Assembly (NCBI GenBank): GCA_030673805.1
Contig: DAOVIH010000005.1
Span: forward strand, 1 to 27,285
Reading direction: 5' to 3'
Length of the DNA: 27,285 bases
From: Candidatus Bathyarchaeota archaeon
GTDB taxonomy: Archaea; Thermoproteota; Bathyarchaeia; Bathyarchaeales; Bathycorpusculaceae
The notes under the pieces were generated by a model. The model was not told where the DNA came from, did not search any database, and saw nothing but the letters and a program-made list of their open reading frames with translations. Positions within the stretch are counted from its first letter, which is position 1. Each line of letters starts with the position of its first letter. This document shows positions 1 to 6,626 of this stretch, piece after piece. A program made the translations under genes and the position numbers.

Positions 1-40
1 TAGTATCAACAAATTTTCGCTTGTTCGTCAGAGAAAACAA

Positions 41-109
41 CATTAACAAAAATAAAAAAGGCAGCGTGGCGATCTTTTTGATTCAACCACTTGGAAGCTG
101 CGACTGCCT
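41..109 (-). terminator. Terminator-like hairpin plus T-tract after the first gene
   Basis: Read on the minus strand, about 30 bases after the stop of the gene at 138-1046, AGGCAG (109-104) can pair with CTGCCT (64-59). An inner GTGG/CCAC pair can also form. The structure is followed at once by a T-rich run (58-41). Archaeal termination depends mainly on the U-tract, so the T-run is the stronger part of this call and the long-looped stem may be incidental. The remaining bases 1-40 and 110-137 show no gene that I can support. Confidence 0.4.
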
Positions 110-137
110 ATGGTTCTATTGGCTTGGGCTGAAAGGC

Positions 138-1046
138 TTATTCTACGTATTTTTCCCAACTGCTGACTAGGTCTAGAACTTCTTGGCCAGCTTTGCCACC
201 GTAGCTCTTTAGTTTTTGCCTAAGTTCTACGTGGTCCACTGCGGCTTTCTGGAAATCCCATATTTGACGAGCTTTGTCAGAAAGATATAGAATTCCATCA
301 ACACCTGCTCTTGCACAACGAACGGAAACTGTCAACAATTCACTTGGGGATGGCACTTCTCTGTAGTCGTCTCCTGGACCAAAAACGTACAAGCTGATAT
401 AGAACGGTTTTTTGAGTTTCTTCTTGAATGCCCTTGATAACATTTCCCAGTACCATGGGGTAGCATAATTCTTGGAGAACATAACTACGTTGAATGCATC
501 TGCGTATGGGGCAAGGTCATCAAAGTTTATTCCGAAGCGTTCGTAGGAACTCACTGGGTCCGGAAGCAATCCTATGACTAGTTCTTTCTTGACGCGTTCC
601 CTAATTTGCGCGATGTACTCCGTCACAAGTTTCCTGCGCCATTCAAACCAGCTTAAACCGCTTCTCTTCCAATTAGCGTTACAGCGTGGACAAGTGCAAT
701 GACCGTGATCCGCGAAGTGAATGCTGTTCAGCCAGATTCCCGGGGAATGCCTGTCGGCATCTTCGATGTAATCAAGTTGTTCTTGTCTATGCTCTTCCAC
801 TGAAGGGCAAAGGATGTCCCATCGCACGTTGAAATTATCATTTGTCCTCCATGCCGGACCAAGTTCTGACTGGGAAATCCAATCAGGGTGATCTCGGGCG
901 GTAACATTGTCTCCAAAGACTGCGATGTTGCTGTACATGTCGGGCTGCGGAGGTAGTCTTCTGCCTACTTCAGGCTTAACTCTGAATAGATGAAAGTCGA
1001 AGCCTTCAGCTTTCTTCGGCTCAAATACGTATGTACCGAATTTCAT
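138..1046 (-). CDS. TIM-barrel / glycosidase-like hypothetical protein
   Basis: The product is 302 residues from the preferred ATG at 1046. An upstream in-frame start at 1133 would add 29 residues, but AAGGTG lies 8 bases before the inner ATG and decides the choice. I do not recognise a named family. The segment IWLNSIHFADHGHC followed by a C-x-C-x2-C cluster (C117, C119, C122) resembles the conserved barrel strand and cysteine motif of uncharacterised glycoside-hydrolase-like TIM-barrel proteins. Later strand-like pieces (VIGLLPDP, FNVVMF, FYISLYVF, GVDGILYLS) fit a (beta/alpha) barrel. There is no signal peptide or membrane segment, so it is probably cytoplasmic. It stands alone on its strand. 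The substrate is unknown, and the glycosidase link is a fold-level guess. Confidence 0.6.
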   Translation of the reverse strand: MKFGTYVFEPKKAEGFDFHLFRVKPEVGRRLPPQPDMYSNIAVFGDNVTARDHPDWISQSELGPAWRTNDNFNVRWDILCPSVEEHRQEQLDYIEDADRHSPGIWLNSIHFADHGHCTCPRCNANWKRSGLSWFEWRRKLVTEYIAQIRERVKKELVIGLLPDPVSSYERFGINFDDLAPYADAFNVVMFSKNYATPWYWEMLSRAFKKKLKKPFYISLYVFGPGDDYREVPSPSELLTVSVRCARAGVDGILYLSDKARQIWDFQKAAVDHVELRQKLKSYGGKAGQEVLDLVSSWEKYVE

Positions 1047-1271
1047 TTTTTTTTCACCTTTTAGAACTGACAAAACGTCAGGCGCCGTAATAAAGTTTTG
1101 CATAAAATAAGTCTTTAGCCGGTTGGAAAGCAACCTTTTATGACTGCTTCATAGAAAGCTGGCTAACGAATCAGTCGAATTCTATCGCTTAAAAATCCAT
1201 TACTATAGCTCCATAACTGGAGGTTTTTGTTTGCAGTTTAGGAGGCCACAATCGGTAAAGATTAGATAGAA

Positions 1272-1280
1272 CTTTATAAT
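1272..1280 (+). promoter_or_regulatory. TATA-like element before the metallopeptidase gene
   Basis: CTTTATAAT lies about 45 bases before the ATG at 1321, a spacing that would put the transcript start near 1300. The rest of the 274-base gap between the genes at 1046 and 1321 shows no open frame or RNA gene that I can support. This call is motif-based only. Confidence 0.3.
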
Positions 1281-1320
1281 TCTGAAAATGGAATGTAAAT
1301 GCTAAAGCAATGGTGAAGCT

Positions 1321-1707
1321 ATGCCTATCAAATACTTTGCCGCTCCTGAGATTAAAAAACAAATTAATCGACTAGCTGAAGAATTGGATTTTTACAACAT
1401 CGTCCCCCAATTCGTTTTCTGCGTAAGAAGCAAAGGTTCAAAATCCCAGCGCACTGTGGCCCGAATTCACGGTCTTAGCAAACTTTGGCAAGGGATACTA
1501 AATCTTCCCCCCTCCTATACCATAGAAGTGATTTCAGAAATTTTTGACAAGATGTCTGAAGAAAAAAAAGAGAAAACCCTGATTCATGAACTGTTACATA
1601 TCCCCGGCGGATTCTCAGGTGGATTTCGCCCCCACAAGGGCTACGTTGATAAAAAAACCGTGGAATCCTTATACAAAGAATTGCAGAGGAGACGGAAACG
1701 CCAATAA
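1321..1707 (+). CDS. Small predicted metallopeptidase (HELLH)
   Basis: A 128-residue protein carrying the zinc-protease signature HELLH at residues 89-93, with H104 eleven residues downstream as a plausible third ligand and a Gly-Gly-Phe-Ser-Gly-Gly turn between them. The size and the helical N-terminus followed by a late HExxH match a small archaeal family annotated as predicted metallopeptidase (COG4900-like, recalled from general knowledge). It has no signal peptide or membrane segment, so it should be cytoplasmic; its substrate is unknown. The ATG follows GGTGAA by only a few bases. It may be cotranscribed with the topoisomerase gene 180 bases downstream, though that gap is long enough for a separate promoter. 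Confidence 0.72.
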   Translation: MPIKYFAAPEIKKQINRLAEELDFYNIVPQFVFCVRSKGSKSQRTVARIHGLSKLWQGILNLPPSYTIEVISEIFDKMSEEKKEKTLIHELLHIPGGFSGGFRPHKGYVDKKTVESLYKELQRRRKRQ

Positions 1708-1887
1708 TTCCAGTTCATATGTGTGAAATACTCTATCCAAGAAGATGTGAGAGCAATTGATGAGAAAAGACTGAAAAAGGAAATTTGATTAGAAAACAAT
1801 AAATCATTAAGGAGTCACTGTACCCCTTTCAGGCAAATCCAACGCGTGAAAAAACACTTCACCGCTATCCTCCTAGGAGCAAAGCAG

Positions 1888-3516
1888 ATGAAACAGGTCT
1901 TGAAGAACCTAAAACACAACGGAATATTCGTTCCAACCTACGATTACAAAGGTTCAAGAATAAAAATCCAAGATCAATCCATAAATTTGACTCCTAAAAG
2001 CGAGCAGATGGCCATTGCATGGGTAAGGAAAACCCAATCAACCCTTTCTCCGCCGGACAGAGTTTTCCAGAGAAACTTTATGATAGACTTCTTCGAACAA
2101 CTAAAACTAGAGAGCCCCTCTTCCTCTTTCCTTCCCTCCTTTTCCACTGAAATCTTAGAGCGCCTTGGCAAGGGAATCACTAACGGGGAAGGAAACCCGA
2201 AACCAGTTGAATCCATAGAAATCGATTTTTCAGAAATTTCCAACTACTTGGAGCAGGAAAAGCTGACAAAACTGAACATGACCCCTAGCGAGAAAAAGCA
2301 ATTGACCACACAGAGAAAGGCTCTGAGAGAAGCGAGGAAAGAAAAATTTGGCTACGCAATAGTTGACGGGGAAAAACTGGAAATCGCCAATTGGACTGCT
2401 GAACCCCCATGTCTTTTTGCTGGACGGGGTAATCATCCTAAGCGGGGCCAATGGAAAGAAGGTCCCAGAGAAGAAGACATAATTTTGAACCTTTCTCCGG
2501 ATAATGTCCCTCCTCCAGGAGACTGGAAAGCCATTGTTTGGGAACCTAACAGAATGTATGTGGCCAAGTGGGTGGACAAACTATCTGGGAAGATCAAGTA
2601 CGTTTGGTTCTCGGACTCTGCATTTGTAAAGCAAAACCGGGAGAAAGAGAAATTTAAGAAAGCCGCAAAACTAGGCAAGAGGATTTCAAAAATTGAAGCC
2701 TACATACTCAAGAATCTTTGCGCTGAGGACGAAGCCAAGCGCAAAATCGCAACTGTGTGCTGGCTGATTCTCAAACCCAACATGCGGGTAGGCGACGAAA
2801 AAGACCCGGGAGAAGCTGATACCATAGGGGCCATAACCCTGAGGCCAGAGCACATCCAGATTGAAGGTGACGTTCTCCATTTTAACTTCTTGGGAAAAGA
2901 CTCAGTGAGATGGATCAAGAAAATAAAAGCTCCCACAGTGGTTATCCGGAATATAAAGGACTTTGCAGACAGATGCGAAATCTATCTCTTCGAGGGGTTA
3001 GACTCCAAAAAAGTATCTAGGTTTCTATCTCAAAAGATGCCCGGACTAACTGCTAAGGTTTTCCGCACCTGGCGATGCACAAGTACCGTGAAGAGATACC
3101 TTGACAAATGCGAAGTCGTCCAGGAACACCCAGTTTACTTGAAAAAATTCAACGCCAAAATAGCCAATCTGAAAGCCGCTCAAGTAGCCAATCACAAACG
3201 AAAGGTTCCTGCAAAATATGATGGTCGGCTGGCCAAGAAAGAGTACAAACTCAAAGACCTTAAAGTGAAACTGGAGGAGAAGAAAAATGCTGGGAAGAAG
3301 ATAGCCTCTTTGGTTACCAGAATTGAAAAAACCAAACTCGACATAAAACTAACTAAACTATCAAAGGAATACAATTTGGGCACTTCCCTTAAGTCATACA
3401 TAGATCCCAAAGTGTATGTGAGATGGGCCGATAAAGTGAATTTCCCTCTGGACAAATTCTATCCAAAAACTCTGAGACGGAAATTCGCTTGGGCTATAAA
3501 AGGGACAACTGAGTGA
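1888..3516 (+). CDS. DNA topoisomerase IB (eukaryotic type)
   Basis: Relaxes DNA supercoils through a 3'-phosphotyrosyl intermediate. I prefer the ATG at 1888 (542 residues): AGGAG lies 8 bases before it and the protein then begins at the eukaryotic core (LKHNGIFVP). A GTG at 1846 would add 14 residues but lacks a ribosome site. All five active-site residues can be placed against human Top1: R300 in MRVGDEKD (human R488), K337 in FLGKDS (K532), R393 in KVFRTW (R590), H436 in ANHKR (H632) and Y504 in KSYIDPKV (Y723). The FAGRGNHPK and EDIILN core motifs and the C-terminal FAWAIK are also present. A Lys/Glu-rich stretch at about 445-490 is the coiled-coil linker. The human N-terminal tail is absent. 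This type occurs in Thaumarchaeota and some related archaea. Confidence 0.96.
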   Translation: MKQVLKNLKHNGIFVPTYDYKGSRIKIQDQSINLTPKSEQMAIAWVRKTQSTLSPPDRVFQRNFMIDFFEQLKLESPSSSFLPSFSTEILERLGKGITNGEGNPKPVESIEIDFSEISNYLEQEKLTKLNMTPSEKKQLTTQRKALREARKEKFGYAIVDGEKLEIANWTAEPPCLFAGRGNHPKRGQWKEGPREEDIILNLSPDNVPPPGDWKAIVWEPNRMYVAKWVDKLSGKIKYVWFSDSAFVKQNREKEKFKKAAKLGKRISKIEAYILKNLCAEDEAKRKIATVCWLILKPNMRVGDEKDPGEADTIGAITLRPEHIQIEGDVLHFNFLGKDSVRWIKKIKAPTVVIRNIKDFADRCEIYLFEGLDSKKVSRFLSQKMPGLTAKVFRTWRCTSTVKRYLDKCEVVQEHPVYLKKFNAKIANLKAAQVANHKRKVPAKYDGRLAKKEYKLKDLKVKLEEKKNAGKKIASLVTRIEKTKLDIKLTKLSKEYNLGTSLKSYIDPKVYVRWADKVNFPLDKFYPKTLRRKFAWAIKGTTE

Positions 3517-3523
3517 AACTTCG

Positions 3524-3799
3524 TTGGAGATTATGCAAACCCAAGAAGGCTCAATTATTGAAGTACAGGTTAAGCCAAATTCTGACAAGTTTGACGTATT
3601 AGTTGACGATGACAAAATCGTAATCTTGTGCACCGAAACCCCCACCAAAGGAAAAGCAAACAAGGAGCTTCTGAAAAAACTGCCAGTTTTCTTCGGTCAC
3701 AAAGTTAAGATTGTGACCGGGCGCACTTCAAGGCAGAAGAGACTGTTGATTAAGGGTATTGAAAAGGGAGAACTGGAACGTTTTTTGCTTTCTTGTTAA
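3524..3799 (+). CDS. DUF167 / YggU family protein
   Basis: A 91-residue protein with the DUF167 (UPF0235) signature: a basic VQVKPNS strand, then TPTKGKANKELLKKL, then a strand-rich HKVKIVTGRTSRQKRLLIKG region. The family's biochemical role is not established. It starts 8 bases after the topoisomerase stop and is probably cotranscribed with it. The start could be TTG at 3524 (GAGTG 8 bases upstream, overlapping the previous stop) or ATG at 3533 (GGAG only 3 bases upstream); the difference is three residues. It converges with the aRF1 gene with only three bases between the two stop codons. Confidence 0.88.
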   Translation: MEIMQTQEGSIIEVQVKPNSDKFDVLVDDDKIVILCTETPTKGKANKELLKKLPVFFGHKVKIVTGRTSRQKRLLIKGIEKGELERFLLSC

Positions 3800-3802
3800 C
3801 TC

Positions 3803-5068
3803 TTAACTGTTATGCATTTTGAATCGTAGAATAGCAGCTATCCGGCCAAAGGATTTCTTAAGCATTTGCCCCTCTTCTGTTTCTCCTGAAATTATTTCAA
3901 CATCGGTGTTTGCAGAATCTGCCAGGTTGGCAAGATCATCAATAAGGTCTTCAGTCTCTTCTACAACTAGGGATTGCGCCCTACACTTAGGGCAATTTTT
4001 TTCCGAAAGGTTTTCTTCAAACTCTTTGAGTTTTTGTCTTCCAATACTGTGTTGCCTTTGGTATTCGCAGGCTGTACATTTCAGTCTGAGGCGCAAAAAC
4101 TCTAGATCTTCCGAAAGCAACAATATTCTGACTGCGCCGGTTTCAAGTGCTTTTCTGACTTCTGCTTCACCATATGTTATTTTTCCTGTGTCATGGCCGA
4201 CTTCATACAAAAATTGTTGCATGATCTGTTTTTCCTCTACATACCGGACTTTGCGCATTATCTCAGGGGCTCTATCTACGACTTCCTTCACCCCCTGTTG
4301 TCCTACGTAAGCAGTATCTATGGTGTCAATTATTTTTCCTTTAAGTATGTAGTTTAGATACTCACCCTTCTCAAAGTCGTATTTGGTGGATCCAGGCCCG
4401 GCGAGAATTAATCCTTTTAGGGTGTCTATAGCTAGAAAAACCTCGTTGGCATGTTTACCCACACGGGTGAAATACTCTTGGAGTCTCATATCTCTTAGCC
4501 GCTCATATCTCCTCGCAGATTGGCCTCCAGCCCTGGTTTTTCCAGGAACTCCTGAAGTCATTTTTCTCACTATTTCCATTTTTTTCCCTTGGAGGGTAGC
4601 TATCGTAGCGGCTGAGGTGTCTACTAGTAATATGCCGAAGGTTTCTCTCTCCTTTAGTAGTTCCTGCAAGTGTTCTGTGTGAAATCTAGAGTCACATCTG
4701 TAAAGGTATATCCCAATGGGCTCAGGAGGAACTATTACGTATGTTTCCATCCTTTCGCTTCCCGGGCCGTTTTGAGGGATGGCGCCGCAGAATATTACAA
4801 GGCCGTTCTCGGGTGGCTCCTTGAACAGTTTAAGGCGTTGCTGTACCTTCACTATTGCGTCTTGAACATTTTTGCGTGTAGTTGTGGACTTTATGTTCGA
4901 AGCTGTGCCATACTCATCTCTTAGGGTGTTTAAGGCATCACTAATCTGTTTTCCGGGTGGAACATAAAGGGAGATCAGTTCTGTTCCCCGTCCTTCCTTG
5001 TTGCCCAGAGTAGCGAGTGTTTTTCTAAGCCTGAAAAGTTCAAGAGAGGTTTTCTTTTTGGTTTTCAA
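3803..5068 (-). CDS. prf1: Peptide chain release factor aRF1
   Basis: Recognises all three stop codons in the ribosomal A site and triggers peptide release. The 421-residue protein has the three eRF1/aRF1 domains. Domain 1 carries the stop-decoding NIKS motif at 58-61. Domain 2 carries the catalytic GGQ at 181-183 within GKTRAGGQSARRYER. Domain 3 contains a zinc-binding pair C331-x2-C334 and C359-x2-C362, a feature of archaeal aRF1. The start is TTG at 5068 (LeuAsn-free N-terminus MKTKKKT), with an AGTGAAG sequence shortly upstream as a weak ribosome site. A T-rich element near 5117-5128 on this strand could be its promoter, and ftr lies just beyond that. Length and motifs are complete. Confidence 0.96.
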   Translation of the reverse strand: MKTKKKTSLELFRLRKTLATLGNKEGRGTELISLYVPPGKQISDALNTLRDEYGTASNIKSTTTRKNVQDAIVKVQQRLKLFKEPPENGLVIFCGAIPQNGPGSERMETYVIVPPEPIGIYLYRCDSRFHTEHLQELLKERETFGILLVDTSAATIATLQGKKMEIVRKMTSGVPGKTRAGGQSARRYERLRDMRLQEYFTRVGKHANEVFLAIDTLKGLILAGPGSTKYDFEKGEYLNYILKGKIIDTIDTAYVGQQGVKEVVDRAPEIMRKVRYVEEKQIMQQFLYEVGHDTGKITYGEAEVRKALETGAVRILLLSEDLEFLRLRLKCTACEYQRQHSIGRQKLKEFEENLSEKNCPKCRAQSLVVEETEDLIDDLANLADSANTDVEIISGETEEGQMLKKSFGRIAAILRFKMHNS

Positions 5069-5143
5069 ATGTCTTCACTGATGATCGGTTACGGCCATTA
5101 GTTACCTTGCTGAGAATAAGATAAAAGACCTCACGTCAAAGAG

Positions 5144-6109
5144 TTACTTAACCTCTAACGCTTCCTTCAGAAAGGCTTTGTATGGACCCAGTTTTCCACC
5201 GTAATTGCCAGCTGAAATCTTTACGACGCCAGGGGTTTTTGCGGCTGCTCTTAAGCTTTCCTTCATGGCTTTTTTAACGTCGTCAAGAGTTAAACCATTA
5301 ATAACTACTTCGAATACGCTGTTTACGTTTTCCGGAATCTGCGAGTCGGGAACAAGTCCCTTCAGTTTTGGGCAATAAGGATGATTTGTAGAAGCCTTGA
5401 GCTTGTATTTTAGTGAGCCAGCTTTTGAACCTGCGCGACAGATTCCACCAGGGAACGGCATAATGACGTTTTTTGTTTTAGTCTTAATAGCTTTAATTGC
5501 TTCTTCTGACGCTTTGAGCCCTGATGCTTGGCTTTTTGCTAGTATCAAGATGTTCCCACCGGCTACGGCTTGAGTGGCCCCAAAAGTGTCTTCCACGATG
5601 AAATCTCCTTCCATCACGGGGATCTTCCATACTTTTCTGCCTCCCACCAAAGCTTTCTTCTGAAAGCCGTCACCAAAGAGTCTGAGGCTTCTACCTACGT
5701 TCAGCTTTCTCTTGGCCTTTGGCAAACCATCAAAGGCTGCGGTTGTAGGACACGTCATAATACACTGACCTATCCGTTCCATCAATTGATGTTTAAGTTC
5801 GAACCTGTCACGGTTGTAAATTTGAATTAGAATTCCAGTCCGTTTGTCAGGAGTTTCATTTGTGGGAATAATTCTTTCTATGCCCGCTTCAGCAGGAGCC
5901 ATTATGATGCTTGTTGCAAAGCCAGTTGCCACATTAGCTGCGGTTAAAGCCCATTTTTCGTTTACTGCAGTGACAAGTATTCTTCCTGCCCACAAAGGAA
6001 ACATCTCCGCGAAAGTATCCTCTACTATACATCCATTTTCCAGAATGTATCCCGCTTCAGTTTTCTTAACCACTGGTATGCCTCCTACATTTCCCACTTT
6101 GGTAGCCAT
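5144..6109 (-). CDS. ftr: Formylmethanofuran:H4MPT formyltransferase (Ftr)
   Basis: Transfers the formyl group from formylmethanofuran to tetrahydromethanopterin, the second step of CO2 reduction in the archaeal methyl branch (reversible in oxidative use). The 321-residue protein carries a string of Ftr hallmarks: VEDTFAEMFPLWAGR at about 30, ATGFATSIIMAPAEAGIER, ERIGQCIMTCPTTAAFD, FGDGFQKK, then PFPGGICRAGSKAG and the C-terminal ISAGNYGGKLGPYK. About 20 N-terminal residues precede the region where typical Ftr proteins begin, so the protein is slightly long. It is a soluble cytoplasmic enzyme. It sits about 15 kb from the two methylene-H4MPT dehydrogenase genes, and no fmd/fwd, mch or mer gene is in the window. 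Confidence 0.96.
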   Translation of the reverse strand: MATKVGNVGGIPVVKKTEAGYILENGCIVEDTFAEMFPLWAGRILVTAVNEKWALTAANVATGFATSIIMAPAEAGIERIIPTNETPDKRTGILIQIYNRDRFELKHQLMERIGQCIMTCPTTAAFDGLPKAKRKLNVGRSLRLFGDGFQKKALVGGRKVWKIPVMEGDFIVEDTFGATQAVAGGNILILAKSQASGLKASEEAIKAIKTKTKNVIMPFPGGICRAGSKAGSLKYKLKASTNHPYCPKLKGLVPDSQIPENVNSVFEVVINGLTLDDVKKAMKESLRAAAKTPGVVKISAGNYGGKLGPYKAFLKEALEVK

Positions 6110-6318
6110 AACTTCTTCTTCCCCCCAGTCTTTGGTTCATCTGACCAGTGTGAAAGTTGGAGACATATTCAAATCCCCTCTCTATTAATGATTTCGCTTC
6201 ATAGATTTTCAACTCGAATTCAAAAGAATATCCGCGTACCCCTAAGACCGGACGACTACTATTCTTCAATTTGCCCGCTTACCCATTAATAATCATTATA
6301 TGGTACTGTTTTGAAGAA

Positions 6319-6330
6319 AAATATATATTT
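6319..6330. promoter_or_regulatory. Palindromic TATA element in the ftr upstream gap
   Basis: AAATATATATTT is a perfect 12-base palindrome in the 253-base gap between ftr (minus) and the small membrane gene (plus). On the plus strand it sits about 35-45 bases before the TTG at 6363, the usual archaeal TATA spacing for a near-leaderless transcript. On the minus strand it lies about 210 bases before ftr, so it would imply a long leader there. A second AT-rich stretch at 6290-6303 could serve ftr. The remainder of the gap shows no convincing gene. Confidence 0.4.
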
Positions 6331-6362
6331 CCAGTTTTCTACTTGGTTGCCAGTGTGTCTAT

Positions 6363-6566
6363 TTGATTCCTGATTGGTTCATTTTGTTGGCCCTTCTAAT
6401 TGTTGGTATAATCATAATTGTTTTTATAGCCAAGATTCTGTTTTTCTTTCTACCCGCAGCTATTGGAGCAATCTTGGTGTGGGTCCTCACCAGCAATCTT
6501 GAATGGGCCGGCATTGCGTTTGTTGCTATAGCTGCTTTTTCTCTCCTAAGACGCATATTCAAGTGA
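6363..6566 (+). CDS. Small hydrophobic membrane protein, unknown
   Basis: A 67-residue, almost wholly hydrophobic protein. Segments at about 5-28 and 29-43 run nearly together, and a third stretch at 47-62 is followed by a basic tail (LLRRIFK), which suggests two or three membrane spans with the C-terminus inside. The only in-frame start in this position is TTG at 6363, with a TATA element about 35 bases upstream. The opposite strand is also open here, but its product is an unlikely basic peptide. I do not recognise a family. It precedes another membrane protein gene by 60 bases with a separate promoter between them. Confidence 0.55.
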   Translation: MIPDWFILLALLIVGIIIIVFIAKILFFFLPAAIGAILVWVLTSNLEWAGIAFVAIAAFSLLRRIFK

Positions 6567-6581
6567 ATACTGAAAGTACTA

Positions 6582-6600
6582 ACAAGTTATATTTACTTGT
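6582..6600 (+). promoter_or_regulatory. Promoter with the TATA box inside an inverted repeat
   Basis: ACAAGT (6582-6587), a seven-base centre TATATTT, then ACTTGT (6595-6600). The arms are perfect reverse complements and the centre is a good TATA box. It lies about 33 bases before the ATG at 6627, correct for a short or absent leader. A dimeric repressor bound here would block TBP directly. The dyad is seen in the sequence; the operator role is inference. Confidence 0.5.
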
Positions 6601-6626
6601 GAATAGCAAATATTAGAAACTGAACT

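Noticed and set aside
1425..1445. GGTTCAAAATCC resembling a tRNA T-arm
   Set aside because: It lies within the metallopeptidase coding frame and has no matching stem, anticodon arm or acceptor.
1723..1788. A 21-codon GTG-started open frame between the metallopeptidase and topoisomerase genes
   Set aside because: It has no ribosome site and no family signal, and a frame this short is expected by chance.
5079..5114. TGATGA followed by CTGA between ftr and aRF1, reminiscent of a C/D box guide RNA
   Set aside because: The boxes are only about 30 bases apart, with no internal C' and D' boxes, and the first box lacks its purine.
6066..6269. Minus-strand frame overlapping the start of ftr
   Set aside because: It overlaps the well-supported ftr N-terminus out of frame, and its translation shows no recognisable features.
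6359..6562. Minus-strand frame opposite the small membrane gene
   Set aside because: It is the mirror of a hydrophobic gene, giving a basic low-complexity peptide; the plus strand has the better promoter position and a membrane-protein pattern.
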